A stretch of 42,369 nt of DNA. Origin: CAYWWY01 sp964580185 (GTDB lineage Bacteria > Thermotogota > Thermotogae > MWEM01). Made by a program: the position numbers and the translations under genes. The stretch covers positions 1-42,369 of the forward strand of contig CAZOJQ010000024.1 of NCBI GenBank assembly GCA_964580185.1, read 5' to 3'. Shown in pieces: positions 16,203 to 24,866 of the stretch (within the stretch, counting starts at the first letter, position 1; every line of letters starts with the position of its first letter). Under the pieces are notes generated by a model, which saw only the letters and a program-made list of their open reading frames with translations, made no database searches and was not told where the DNA came from.

Positions 16203-18062
16203 ATGGATGAAGACCGCTTAAAACTTGTGATTGAGATTTCTCGAGCAGGTACTTGGGAAACGAATCTAATCACTGGTGAAACGATTCGAAACCAAAACTG
16301 GTATGACACCTATGGGTATAGCCGGGATGATGAGCTCCCTAATCAACAATATGGGTCAGGCATTATTCACCCTGACGATTACCCCGTAATACAAGATGCC
16401 TTAGATGCGCACTTGAAAAGAAAGAAACCGTTTTGCGAGTACGAAGTCCGTTTGAAACATAAAAAGGGGAGTTGGGTTTGGGTGCTCGGACGATCCAAAG
16501 TGATTTCTTTTCGAGATGGCCAACCCGAATGGGTCTTCGGAATCGATTTCGATATCACCGAACGGAAGCTACAGGAAGTAGCCATCCGGAAAATCAAAGA
16601 AAGCCAGGAAATCCTGCTCGACAATCTTAATAGTCATGTATGGTATCTGATCAACGATCATACATACGGTATTGTGAACAAAGCTCATGCGGCCTTTGTT
16701 GGTTTTGACAAAGAAAAGCTCGCCTTCAAGAACCTGTATGATATCTTTCCCAAGGAAGTAGCCGATATTTGTCGTGATGCCAACAGACAGGTCTTCGAAA
16801 CCGGATTGCCCCAACACACAGAAGAATGGTTGCCGCTTGCCTCAAAAAAAGAGAAGCGGTTGTTTTCCGTTTTCAAAACGCCTGTTTTTCAAGAGGATGG
16901 ATCCATCGAATATGTTGTCTGTTCCGCAGAAGATATAACCAATCGGAAAAAGGCCGAGCAGGCGCTCCAGTCCTCACTGTCGCTTCTTCAAGCCACCTTG
17001 GAATCCACAGCGGATGGGATTCTTGTTGTTAATCTGCAAGGGGAAGTGGTAAAGTGGAATCAAAAATACTGCGCTCTTTGGAATGTTCCCGAGTCTGTGC
17101 TCATGGAGAGAAACGACAAGAAAGTCCTTCAGCATGTAGCACAATGGATCAAGGATCCAGAGGTTTTTTTGGCGCGTGTGAGGCAGCTCTATGAAAAACC
17201 GGATGAAACAAGTGTGGACGAAATCGAACTGGTTGATGGAAGAGTCTATGAACGGTACTCACAACCCCAGCGAATCGGCCAAGAGATTATTGGTCGGGTG
17301 TGGAGTTTTCGAGACGTAACCCAACAGAAAAGGGCGGAAGAGGACCTCGTTTTTGCCAAGGAAAAAGCAGAGGCGGCTTCTAAAGCAAAGTCCCAGTTTC
17401 TGTCCAATATGTCCCACGAACTGAGAACACCCCTAACAGGGATCATCGGCTTTGCGGACTCTTTGTCCTCCACCGATCTCAGTGACGAGCAAACCTTTTT
17501 GCTGAACCATGTTATCACCGCCTCCAGAGCCCTCAAGGAAGTGGTAGGAAATGTGTTGGACATCTCCAAGATCGAAGCCGGCAAGCTTGAACTCTATCCT
17601 CGCCTTTCCGATTTATCTGGTTTGTGCAACCAAGTGCTGAGTATGGTCCAGTATCGGGCCAAAGAAAAAGCCATATTGCTTACTTTGGATTTTGATATGA
17701 CAATTCCTGAAGTCACCATCGATCCTCTCAGAGTTCAACAAGTGCTGCTAAATCTTGTAGCCAACGCGGTCAAATTTACACCAGAACACGGAAAAGTCAC
17801 TGTTTCAATCAAACAGACCCGCACTGAGCCTAGAACAATTCGGTTCGAAGTGACTGATAACGGAATTGGAGTTCCTCAAGAGGATCTTGATCGGATCTTT
17901 CTTCCATTTGAACAGGTCGACGGTTCGATCACTCGAAAATACGGAGGAACTGGTATCGGCCTTGCGATTTCCACAGAGCTGATCCGATTGATGGGATCGA
18001 CCATTCATGTCGTATCCGAAATCGGCGCTGGTTCGACCTTCTTTTTTGAGCTACAGTGTTGA
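16203..18062 (+). CDS. PAS-domain sensor histidine kinase (orphan)
   Basis: Two-component sensor kinase, 619 aa from ATG 16203 (a TTG at 16164 would add 13 residues; GGAGAGG lies upstream of the ATG). There is no transmembrane segment, so it is probably cytoplasmic. Domains: PAS with PAC (about 1-120, WVWVLGRSKVISF..GIDFDITERK), a second PAS (to about 255, CSAEDITNRKKAEQ), a third PAS (STADGILVVNLQGEVVKWN..), then the HisKA H-box FLSNMSHELRTPLTG with H405, the N-box LLNLVANAVKFT, G1 VTDNGIGVP and G2 GGTGIGLAIS. All catalytic motifs are intact. No receiver or response-regulator gene is in the window. A TATAAT at 16135-16140 is a plausible -10. Confidence 0.9.
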   Translation: MDEDRLKLVIEISRAGTWETNLITGETIRNQNWYDTYGYSRDDELPNQQYGSGIIHPDDYPVIQDALDAHLKRKKPFCEYEVRLKHKKGSWVWVLGRSKVISFRDGQPEWVFGIDFDITERKLQEVAIRKIKESQEILLDNLNSHVWYLINDHTYGIVNKAHAAFVGFDKEKLAFKNLYDIFPKEVADICRDANRQVFETGLPQHTEEWLPLASKKEKRLFSVFKTPVFQEDGSIEYVVCSAEDITNRKKAEQALQSSLSLLQATLESTADGILVVNLQGEVVKWNQKYCALWNVPESVLMERNDKKVLQHVAQWIKDPEVFLARVRQLYEKPDETSVDEIELVDGRVYERYSQPQRIGQEIIGRVWSFRDVTQQKRAEEDLVFAKEKAEAASKAKSQFLSNMSHELRTPLTGIIGFADSLSSTDLSDEQTFLLNHVITASRALKEVVGNVLDISKIEAGKLELYPRLSDLSGLCNQVLSMVQYRAKEKAILLTLDFDMTIPEVTIDPLRVQQVLLNLVANAVKFTPEHGKVTVSIKQTRTEPRTIRFEVTDNGIGVPQEDLDRIFLPFEQVDGSITRKYGGTGIGLAISTELIRLMGSTIHVVSEIGAGSTFFFELQC

Positions 18063-18106
18063 AACCCTTCTGGGAAATGGGCAGGAAGAAAACGGAGCGC
18101 TGAAGA

Positions 18107-19318
18107 TCAGTTTTGGGGGCGATACTCCACAATTGCCCCTCTGCCGATCAGTGTATGGATGTCATCCATGTTCAGGGATCCTGGACTAAGGTCGAGGGAG
18201 TTGGATCGCATATCGATCTCATTGCCAACTCCCAGTCTAGTGTTCGCTACAAGAGGGGCGATATCCCTCACTTGGTTGCCCTTGAAATGCAGCTCCTGCA
18301 AGTTCCAAAGGTTCTGCAAAGGGGTAAGATCGCTGACTAGGTTGTCTTCGAAAGACAACTGCATCAGATTAGTAAGATATTGAATGCCTTCCAATGAAGG
18401 AACCTTGGCTTTTGAGATCTCAAGTCTCTCGATTCCCAACACATCCTTAGGATAGATCGGTCCCGTTTCAGCGCCTGTAAATCCTTCCGCTTGTCTCACC
18501 CTATCTTCCAGGATTGGACACGCAAAATGAATGGGTTGTGGAGGGTTTTGAGGTTCGTAACGTACTTCTACTCCTCTTCGAATCAGAGTGTTGATGTCCT
18601 TCATGTTTTGGGAACCTTCGGTGAGGTCAAGAGTGTTTTCTAGCATGACAACAAAACCCCCTTCTCCAAGCCCAGGGTTAGCGACAAGAGGAGAGATGTC
18701 ACTTACTTGGTTGCCCCAGAACCGTAGGTACTCAAGGTTTGTCAGATTCTGCAATGGGGTAAGGTCCCATACATGGTTTTCTTGGAAATCAAGCTTCCGA
18801 AGGTTTGTCAGATTCTGTAAGGGGGTAAGGTCAGTTACCTGGTTCCAGCCAAACAACAGCACCTCAAGGTTGGTAAGATTTTGCAATGGGGTAAGTGATA
18901 TGACTTGGGCGTATTGGAAATATATGTCTCGAAGGTTTGTCAGATTCTGTAAGGGGGTAAGGTCAGTTGGTTGGCTGCTATCTGAGAAAGTCAGCACCTG
19001 AAGATTGGTAAGGTATTGCAAGGGCGTTAGGTCATTTACATTCTTGGTCGAAAACGACAAATTCTGAATGTTGATCAAGTTTTGGACGCCTTCCAAAGAA
19101 ATGATCTGAGAAGGCGAAAAATATTGGATCGCATCAAGCTCTTCAATTCCCAACACATCCATGGGATAGATTGGTCCCGTTTCAGCGCCTGTGTACCCTT
19201 TCGCTTTTCGCACACATTCTTCTAGGATCGGACATTCAAACTGTATTGCCTCAGATGCCCAAGAAAGAGTGATCCCTATTAGAAAGATAAGTACTACCAA
19301 CAAGGATTTTCGATGCAT
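18107..19318 (-). CDS. Secreted leucine-rich-repeat protein with two tandem modules
   Basis: 403 aa from ATG 19318 (AAAGAGGTGG upstream). Signal peptide HRKSLLVVLIFLIGITLSWAS. It has internalin-like 22-residue LRRs with the consensus LTPLQNLTNLxxLxFxxNQVxD. The protein is a duplication: each half starts with FxCPILExxVRxAxGxTGAETGPIYP and ends with PLVANxxLGxG..LDLxxGSxNMxDIxTLIxRGxxVxYxPQN; the first half has more repeats than the second. The cysteine-containing cap recurs in the LRR genes at 19391 and 34734. LRR domains usually bind proteins, so a surface adhesion or recognition role is inferred. It follows the 19391 LRR gene on the same strand with a 72-bp gap. Confidence 0.88.
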   Translation of the reverse strand: MHRKSLLVVLIFLIGITLSWASEAIQFECPILEECVRKAKGYTGAETGPIYPMDVLGIEELDAIQYFSPSQIISLEGVQNLINIQNLSFSTKNVNDLTPLQYLTNLQVLTFSDSSQPTDLTPLQNLTNLRDIYFQYAQVISLTPLQNLTNLEVLLFGWNQVTDLTPLQNLTNLRKLDFQENHVWDLTPLQNLTNLEYLRFWGNQVSDISPLVANPGLGEGGFVVMLENTLDLTEGSQNMKDINTLIRRGVEVRYEPQNPPQPIHFACPILEDRVRQAEGFTGAETGPIYPKDVLGIERLEISKAKVPSLEGIQYLTNLMQLSFEDNLVSDLTPLQNLWNLQELHFKGNQVRDIAPLVANTRLGVGNEIDMRSNSLDLSPGSLNMDDIHTLIGRGAIVEYRPQN

Positions 19319-19390
19319 GAACGTGCCACCTCTTTTCGCATTGATTCGATCGGAGCATATTTGAAGTCGGACCAAATCCCGCTGTGTAGC

Positions 19391-20110
19391 TTATTTTTGA
19401 GGGTCATACTCCACAATTGCCCCTCTGCCGATCAGTGTATGGATGTCATCCATGTTCAAGGACCCTGGACTAAGGTCGAGGGAGTTGTATCGCATCTCGA
19501 TAAAATCTCCATCCCCCAGTCCTTCGTTGGCGACAAGTGGAGCAATATCGGTTACTTGGTTGCTCTGAAACCAAAGCCATTTGAGGTTTGTCAAGTTCTG
19601 TAAGGGAGATAGATCGCATACTTGGTTGCTTCCAAACCAAAGCTCGCGAAGGTTCGTGAGATTCTTCAATGGGGTGAGATCGCTCACTTGATTGCCTCCA
19701 AAGTACAGCCTCTGAAGAGTGACCAGGTTCTGCAAAGGGGTGATGTCCTTTATTTGGTTCCAGTTCAATTCCAACCCCTGAAGATTGACCAAGTATTGGA
19801 TTCCTTCAAGAGAAATGATCTCACTTTGGGCGGCTTTAATGTGAGTTATTCCTAAAACATCGTTGGCATAAATCGGTCCACTGAAAGAGCCTGTAAACCC
19901 TTCCGCATCCCGTATTGCCCTTTCCAGATTGGGGCATTCGAAGAGTATCTCCGGTTGTGCGCCTGCCCAGGAAAGGCAGAACATCATTACCAATAGAATC
20001 AACACCAATGGGATTCGTTTCTTAGTTATACCAATCCCCTCCTTTTCCTTGAAATTTCTACCCCAAATAGAAAAAACGGGACCTTTCACCGGTATCGGAT
20101 ATGCGATCAA
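19391..20110 (-). CDS. Secreted leucine-rich-repeat protein
   Basis: Single-module relative of the 18107 gene: signal KKRIPLVLILLVMMFCLSWAGA, cap FECPNLERAIRDAEGFTG, about four 22-residue LRRs (ITPLQNL, LTPLKNL, LSPLQNL..) and the C-terminal block LDLSPGSLNMDDIHTLIGRG. The start is uncertain. A strong SD AAGGAGG lies 8-9 bases before an ATA codon at 20030-20028, followed by T-K-K-R-I, exactly where an ATG is expected, so the ancestral start codon seems mutated. The listed start is a TTG at 20110 that overlaps the upstream stop but has no SD and adds 27 residues before the signal peptide. Translation may be weak. Confidence 0.8.
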   Translation of the reverse strand: MIAYPIPVKGPVFSIWGRNFKEKEGIGITKKRIPLVLILLVMMFCLSWAGAQPEILFECPNLERAIRDAEGFTGSFSGPIYANDVLGITHIKAAQSEIISLEGIQYLVNLQGLELNWNQIKDITPLQNLVTLQRLYFGGNQVSDLTPLKNLTNLRELWFGSNQVCDLSPLQNLTNLKWLWFQSNQVTDIAPLVANEGLGDGDFIEMRYNSLDLSPGSLNMDDIHTLIGRGAIVEYDPQK

Positions 20111-20751
20111 TCAAGGTCAAACGATCCGGATTCGCTCAAAACAAAGGGTTGGCGAAGGATCGTTTTCAGCTTGGATGGGTTTGTTTTACGAAAATCACTG
20201 AGATAGATTTCATGGTGTTTTTGTTGGATTCCGTCGAACATTCCCCCTCGTTCGAAGATTGCTCGATGGATTTTTTGAATGTTTTCCACCTCCTCAGAAA
20301 AAGGGCCAATATGCATGATCTGCATGGACCGACCCTCGTTTACCGTTTCAAAGCGGAGTTGATCCAGATTCCGCATTTTTTTCTTTCGTTCTACCTCTTC
20401 TTTGGCCCGATCGAGCAAGCGTTCGGTAATTTTCTCCGGTTGCATGATCATAAGCGTCCATTTCCAATTCTCCTTGTTTCCTTCGGAAAACACACCCATT
20501 TCTTCTCCCCACCAAAGCCCTTCAAGCCCCATAACCGTGTAATCATACCCAAGTTCTTTCTTTGAAAGAAATTTAACCGTGTATGAGACACTAAAGAGCA
20601 TCTGAATCGCTGTTTGAAAAGGGTCACCTTCGGGTGCTCCGTTCCCGTCAACCATAAGGAATTGCATTGCAGGGACCAGGATTTCTTGTGGTTCTTTTTT
20701 TGCGGAGTATAGGGTTTTGAACCGGATTTTTAGATCATCCTTCTCTTGCAT
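20107..20751 (-). CDS. GyrI-like small-molecule-binding domain protein
   Basis: 214 aa. Matches the standalone GyrI-like (SOUL/BRE fold) family: LVPAMQFLMVDGNGAPEGDPFQTAIQMLFSV at the N-terminus, GLWWGEEMGVF, WKWTLMIMQPEKIT and MQIMHIGPFSEEVENIQKIH, ending HHEIYLSDFRKTNPSKLKTILRQPF. Such domains bind small ligands, and some members are hydrolases or multidrug-response proteins. There is no AraC/MerR DNA-binding part here. The ATG at 20751 has AAAGAGGTGG upstream and removes an unlikely extension. Its stop overlaps a TTG that would begin the LRR frame, so the two could be cotranscribed. Confidence 0.85.
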   Translation of the reverse strand: MQEKDDLKIRFKTLYSAKKEPQEILVPAMQFLMVDGNGAPEGDPFQTAIQMLFSVSYTVKFLSKKELGYDYTVMGLEGLWWGEEMGVFSEGNKENWKWTLMIMQPEKITERLLDRAKEEVERKKKMRNLDQLRFETVNEGRSMQIMHIGPFSEEVENIQKIHRAIFERGGMFDGIQQKHHEIYLSDFRKTNPSKLKTILRQPFVLSESGSFDLD

Positions 20752-20973
20752 GACCCACCTCTTTCCGAGAAATGGATTTGCTCGTGTGCTTTTGACTTGA
20801 TCTTTGATTATATCATAAAAAGGAAACACCCTCTTCTCTCTATGATACAATATTGATGAAGAAAAAACATCTGAACACACTTGAATGGAGCCCCATAACG
20901 GGGGATCTCAATATGGATAGGACTGAAGAGCGATCTCCATGGATGGGTTCTTCGAAGGAAAGTGAGGAAAGGT

Positions 20974-21699
20974 ATGGTTGCCTGTCTACGAAGCGTGAAG
21001 TGGTTCATCGGAATAATGATTATGGTTGCAGTTGGGTCTGCGCCGTCTTTTTCCTTTCCGGTTTATACGATTGAGAAAACAGATCATCGGGTTTCTCAAG
21101 GGCAGATTCTTTTTCTTGATTTAGAGACCCTCCCTGGGAAGGATTCTCGATGGGAAGTCGAAATATCCAATCCGGGAGTCCTCATCCTCCATCAGAAAAT
21201 CCCGGTTGATCATCTCGATGAATCTTCCCCAAATGACCTCGGTATAACCCGATGGGAGTTTAAGGCTTTGCACCCAGGGTTTACTCAAATTCTTTGCCGT
21301 TTATACTCTGAAAATGGAAATTCGGAGTTCATGCAAGGCTGGCGCGTGTACGATCTGTATATTCATGAACACACTGATCCAACACCCGACTTGGAATTGG
21401 TGGATGTGTTTCATGAAGTTGCTGTTGGAACCAAAATTCGGATTCTACTGGAAGAAGACGCTTCAATGGGGTATTTGTGGGATTTCTCCGATCTATCTAT
21501 ACCCCTTATCCGTTTTGATCAAAAGACAGAAAAGGATAGTAAGAAAGAAAGTCATTCAAAAGACCTGAACCTCACAACGTGGGATTTCACAGCAATGCAG
21601 GCAGGTTTTGCCTATATCCACTTCCAATACTTGCGTACATGGCAATGTCCCCCTCTACCGATTGAAGAGCGGTATATTGTAATCCATATTAAAGAGTAA
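20974..21699 (+). CDS. Secreted two-domain chagasin-like (I42) protease inhibitor candidate
   Basis: 241 aa with signal peptide VKWFIGIMIMVAVGSAPSFS. The C-terminal half shows the three loop regions of I42 cysteine-protease inhibitors: EDASMGYLWDF (for NPTTGYxW), WDFTAMQAGFAYIHFQYLRTW (for the GxGxxxxxF..RPW region), then the final strand EERYIVIHIKE. The N-terminal half repeats the layout in diverged form (DSRWEVEISNPG..ITRWEFKALHPGFTQILCRL), suggesting duplication. Loop residues deviate from the consensus, so inhibition is inferred only. ATG 20974 is used because GAGG is 6 bases upstream; a GTG lies 12 bases earlier. It converges with the FGE-fold gene at 21753. Confidence 0.65.
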   Translation: MVACLRSVKWFIGIMIMVAVGSAPSFSFPVYTIEKTDHRVSQGQILFLDLETLPGKDSRWEVEISNPGVLILHQKIPVDHLDESSPNDLGITRWEFKALHPGFTQILCRLYSENGNSEFMQGWRVYDLYIHEHTDPTPDLELVDVFHEVAVGTKIRILLEEDASMGYLWDFSDLSIPLIRFDQKTEKDSKKESHSKDLNLTTWDFTAMQAGFAYIHFQYLRTWQCPPLPIEERYIVIHIKE

Positions 21700-21722
21700 A
21701 AAGAAAAGGTATGGATGTTTTC

Positions 21723-21744
21723 ATGAACCAACAAGTTGGTTCAT
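21723..21744. terminator. Inverted repeat between convergent genes
   Basis: ATGAACCAAC-AA-GTTGGTTCAT, a 10-bp perfect inverted repeat between the stops at 21699 and 21753. The position suggests a shared transcript end; no U-tract follows, so confidence is limited. Confidence 0.4.
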
Positions 21745-21752
21745 ACTGCAAT

Positions 21753-22640
21753 CTAAAAGGCTGTCCTCGCTATCCGAAACCCTAAGGCGTTGTAGGAGAA
21801 GTCCTGAGAGTTGTATCCCCGGTAGGCCACACGGCTCTCTCGCGGTCGATCTGCCCAGCTTCCTCCCCTCAAAACGCGTTCTGTGCCTTCCGATGGCCCG
21901 ATCGGATTTGTTTTGTCCCCTTGCTTATAATAGTTCCAATCAAACCGATCATAGCACCATTCACTCACATTGCCGCTCATATCGTGGAGCCCTAGTTCGT
22001 TGGGTTTCTTCAGCCCCACAGGTTCAGTTTTTTGATTGACATTGTCCCAAAACCATGATACTTCTTCAACGGTGTCGCTTCCTGCATACTTATAGTCCGC
22101 TTCGCTTTTGTGTCCGCCTCTGGCTGCATACTCCCATTCGGCTTCTGTCGGGAGTCGGTATCCTTCCACCTTCGTGATGTCCGTTGTGATCTGTCCGTTA
22201 GAATCCAGAAGGTTTCCGTCTCGGTCATACGCTGGGTTCAACCCTTCTCTTTGGCTCAGCCAGTTACAGTAGGCAACCGCGCTATTCCAACTGACTCCGA
22301 TCGCGGGTCGGGTTTCTCTTCCCCACCATTGGTCATAGGGTTTGCTCCAAGGTTCTCCGATCGCATCAAAATACGCATCGTATTCATCAAAGGTTACCTC
22401 ATACTTGCTGATCCAGAAACCATAAGTCAAGGTTACGGTGTGAACGGGTCTACATTCATCCCACAGATCGCCGATTTCATCCCCCATTTGGAAAGACCCG
22501 GATTGGACCCAAACCAGCTCTTGGGAACCAATGACATACCCTGTATTTCCGAAAATCATGGGAGCAAAACAAAGAAGATAGAGAGCCATTAACCCAAACC
22601 CAACGATCGTTGAATAATGATGCGTACCGCGCCATTTCAT
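21753..22640 (-). CDS. Secreted FGE-fold (SUMF1-like) protein
   Basis: Intact, 295 aa. Signal segment STIVGFGLMALYLLCFAPMIFG, then the full formylglycine-generating-enzyme-like domain: LVWVQSGSFQMGDEIGDLWDECRPVHTV, FWISKYEVTFDEYDAY, RPAIGVSWNSAVAYCNWLS, VEGYRLPTEAEWEYAARGG, ELGLHDMSGNVSEWCYD, RVLRGGSW and LGFRIART. Both catalytic cysteine positions of FGE are replaced (RGGSWADRPRESRVAYR), so sulfatase activation is excluded; the fold (C-type-lectin-like) probably serves binding. The 20-odd residues after RGGSW differ strongly from the paralogues while the scaffold is kept. SD AAGGAGGGG precedes the ATG. Confidence 0.88.
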   Translation of the reverse strand: MKWRGTHHYSTIVGFGLMALYLLCFAPMIFGNTGYVIGSQELVWVQSGSFQMGDEIGDLWDECRPVHTVTLTYGFWISKYEVTFDEYDAYFDAIGEPWSKPYDQWWGRETRPAIGVSWNSAVAYCNWLSQREGLNPAYDRDGNLLDSNGQITTDITKVEGYRLPTEAEWEYAARGGHKSEADYKYAGSDTVEEVSWFWDNVNQKTEPVGLKKPNELGLHDMSGNVSEWCYDRFDWNYYKQGDKTNPIGPSEGTERVLRGGSWADRPRESRVAYRGYNSQDFSYNALGFRIARTAF

Positions 22641-22846
22641 CTTGACCCCTCCTTATTTTGTCATTCCTGGAGCCCACTGTCTGATCCAGTCTGGCATCTC
22701 AACAGAAGATTCTACCCCTATAAGAAGAAAAAGTCAAAAAGTGCTATGAACAGATACTCCCCGCGCAAGCGAGATAACGAAAGGTTCAATGCAATAATCC
22801 AACGCATTTGACTTCAAAAGCTCTGATTGGCTATTTTTGGTTTGAA

Positions 22847-24781
22847 TCAACGACAGCAGCAGCCCAATTCCGGAGCGGGAACCCAAACCTGAACACCGAG
22901 GAAATGGCTGTGGATCACGTAGATTCGCCCCTCATCATCGCTGACTGCAACATAGAAGACATCCTCGTCACGATCGCTGATGCTTCTGGAATCATGTGTG
23001 ACAAAACCGGTGATATACGAACCGGATTGGATATCTATCACGTGGGTTTTTGCGATACCCGAATCTGTGATCGTTGTGACCAGCACCTTCGTCTCGTTTG
23101 CGGTGGCAGTAAGCACATCGATCGATGTGATCCTTCCGTGTTCTTGGCCAAGAGCGTATTGGGTTGTGGGTTCATCAACTCCCGCCGGGTTGAAACTGAG
23201 GATTTGGCTCGTTTCTGCGTTGGTAGCGATAATTTGGTCTATGAATGGATTGTCATTTGCTTCAGGTTTGGAGATTGTATCTACTGCGGTGATGTCGATG
23301 ATACCGGCTGGAATGCTCCTCTGAGTGACCGGTTCACCCGGGTTGAACAGGGAATAGGTTTCCAACTTGGTCCCACTACGTGGGTTTATTGGATCAGAAG
23401 GGTTTGCCACTTGAATCAATCTCCCTGATAATCCCGAGGAATGCATTGCACCCATTACACCCGAAAGATTGGAAAAAAAAGAGTTTACCACCCCTCCAAC
23501 AAAATCAACCAAAATCCCACCGCTACAGAGTTGAAGGACATTCCCTAGCATTGTGCCTTGAGAGATGCCGTGAAAATTGCCATACTTTTTCTCATCCGCA
23601 TGACCTTCTGGCTTTTTTTGGGCGACATGGCAGCTTCCGTCCGGACAACCTGTTTTGTATACTCGTTTTGCTTCGTATCCAAGTAGGTTGGTGTCTTCGA
23701 GGTCTGTAGTGAGGATATCCACAGGAAAACCCGGATCACGAGATCGAAATAGATCAACAGGTCTTTCACTTTCTCTTCCTACGGGAATGGTCGTCTCAAG
23801 TCGATAACCAACGGGAATGTGGCATTGACATTCAATCTCGGTACTGATCGTGTCCACTGCATCAAATCCGTGATTGTTGTAACGTACCGAAACAGTGATG
23901 ATATGCGATCCTTCCGGTACTGTTACGGATACGCGGTACGGATATCGTCCATTAACGGGAATTCCTCCTTGTCCACCTCTCCACTCCCCTGCATCCTCAC
24001 CAACCGTTACACGAAATTCAGCACCTAGATAATTTGCCCAAAACACCAACTGTACGGTACATTCTTCGTTTTCATCACATTCACCGTTCGTTGGGTTATC
24101 CGGGTCAAAGGAAATTCCATGGCGTTCGATCTTCCCTTCTTCTTGATTGGAATCTCCAACGCTGTTATAGGCTTTTATCTCGAATCGGTTTGTTCCCGGG
24201 GTCAAGTCATTGAAGGGGATTGTGTATACATGACCACCATTAAATTCCGAAGGCAATAGACCCCTCAGAATTTGCTCCAGATCATTGACAGTCACCTTGA
24301 ACTCCTGGATCAGCTGATCCGCCTTCACATTCACCTCTATTTCAGGCTGGTCTGTTTCGACGGAGTCAAACCCTTCCTCAATAGACAATTTCGGATCCAA
24401 AGGAACCTGACAATTTTCGGGACATTGACAGGTTACTGTAACGGTCTTTGATTCGGTACGAGTGCCATCCCATTCTTCCCCTTCCAATGTGGTAGAAAAG
24501 GTACCTACGGGAATCGTAGCAGAAAAAGAATAGACCTTGCCTTTATCCTCAACTTCTATTGTCTTGTGTCCGATCAAAATACTTCTCCAATGTACCAAAT
24601 ACAATATTCTACTAGAAGTAAACTCTATTGTGACAATGCATGTGCCATTTTCTTCGTTGCAATCGGATACCTCTGTGCTGACAATAGAGATCGATCCGAC
24701 AAAACCGCCCCAATTCGTGCAACTAACAATAAACAATGCAAAAATAGCGATAAAAAGGCACCATACTTTTATCTGATTCAT
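22847..24781 (-). CDS. Large cysteine-containing lipoprotein with Ig-like domains and beta-propeller-like C-terminus
   Basis: 644 aa from ATG 24781 (AAGGAGG upstream; an earlier in-frame ATG at 24805 overlaps the SD). Lipobox FIVSC. The N-terminal half has repeated Ig-like units with paired cysteines (DCNEENGTCIVTIEF, VTCQCPENCQ, GECDENEECTVQLVFW, IECQCHIPVG). Then CPDGSCH, a Gly-rich hydrophobic stretch VDFVGGVVNSFFSNLSGVMG, and a C-terminal region of short repeats with ITSIDVLTA, KVLVTTITDSGIAKTHVID and DVFYVAVSDDEGRIYVI, suggesting a beta-propeller. It ends in three adjacent cysteines. No family is recognised. It lies 85 bp downstream of the TetR gene on the same strand and may be cotranscribed with it. 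Confidence 0.75.
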   Translation of the reverse strand: MNQIKVWCLFIAIFALFIVSCTNWGGFVGSISIVSTEVSDCNEENGTCIVTIEFTSSRILYLVHWRSILIGHKTIEVEDKGKVYSFSATIPVGTFSTTLEGEEWDGTRTESKTVTVTCQCPENCQVPLDPKLSIEEGFDSVETDQPEIEVNVKADQLIQEFKVTVNDLEQILRGLLPSEFNGGHVYTIPFNDLTPGTNRFEIKAYNSVGDSNQEEGKIERHGISFDPDNPTNGECDENEECTVQLVFWANYLGAEFRVTVGEDAGEWRGGQGGIPVNGRYPYRVSVTVPEGSHIITVSVRYNNHGFDAVDTISTEIECQCHIPVGYRLETTIPVGRESERPVDLFRSRDPGFPVDILTTDLEDTNLLGYEAKRVYKTGCPDGSCHVAQKKPEGHADEKKYGNFHGISQGTMLGNVLQLCSGGILVDFVGGVVNSFFSNLSGVMGAMHSSGLSGRLIQVANPSDPINPRSGTKLETYSLFNPGEPVTQRSIPAGIIDITAVDTISKPEANDNPFIDQIIATNAETSQILSFNPAGVDEPTTQYALGQEHGRITSIDVLTATANETKVLVTTITDSGIAKTHVIDIQSGSYITGFVTHDSRSISDRDEDVFYVAVSDDEGRIYVIHSHFLGVQVWVPAPELGCCCR

Positions 24782-24866
24782 ACTCTCCTCCTTCCGGACA
24801 TGCAAATTCTTTCAATCATCCGAGCCAATGCTTCTTTCCTAGTAAACCCCCGCCTCCTGATCTCCG

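Noticed and set aside
16145..16210. Short leader ORF before the histidine kinase
   Set aside because: Its ATG lies almost on the predicted transcription start and there is no ribosome site, so it is unlikely to be translated.
18760..19040. Regular repeats of ~66 bases that could be mistaken for a CRISPR array
   Set aside because: They are the codons of 22-residue leucine-rich repeats, in frame and without unique spacers.
21753..22640. True formylglycine-generating enzyme activating sulfatases
   Set aside because: Both active-site cysteines are replaced here and the paralogues keep one at most; no sulfatase gene is present.
22808..23428. 206-codon plus-strand ORF
   Set aside because: Antisense shadow of the 22847-24781 lipoprotein gene, whose frame has a signal peptide, SD and protein-like composition.
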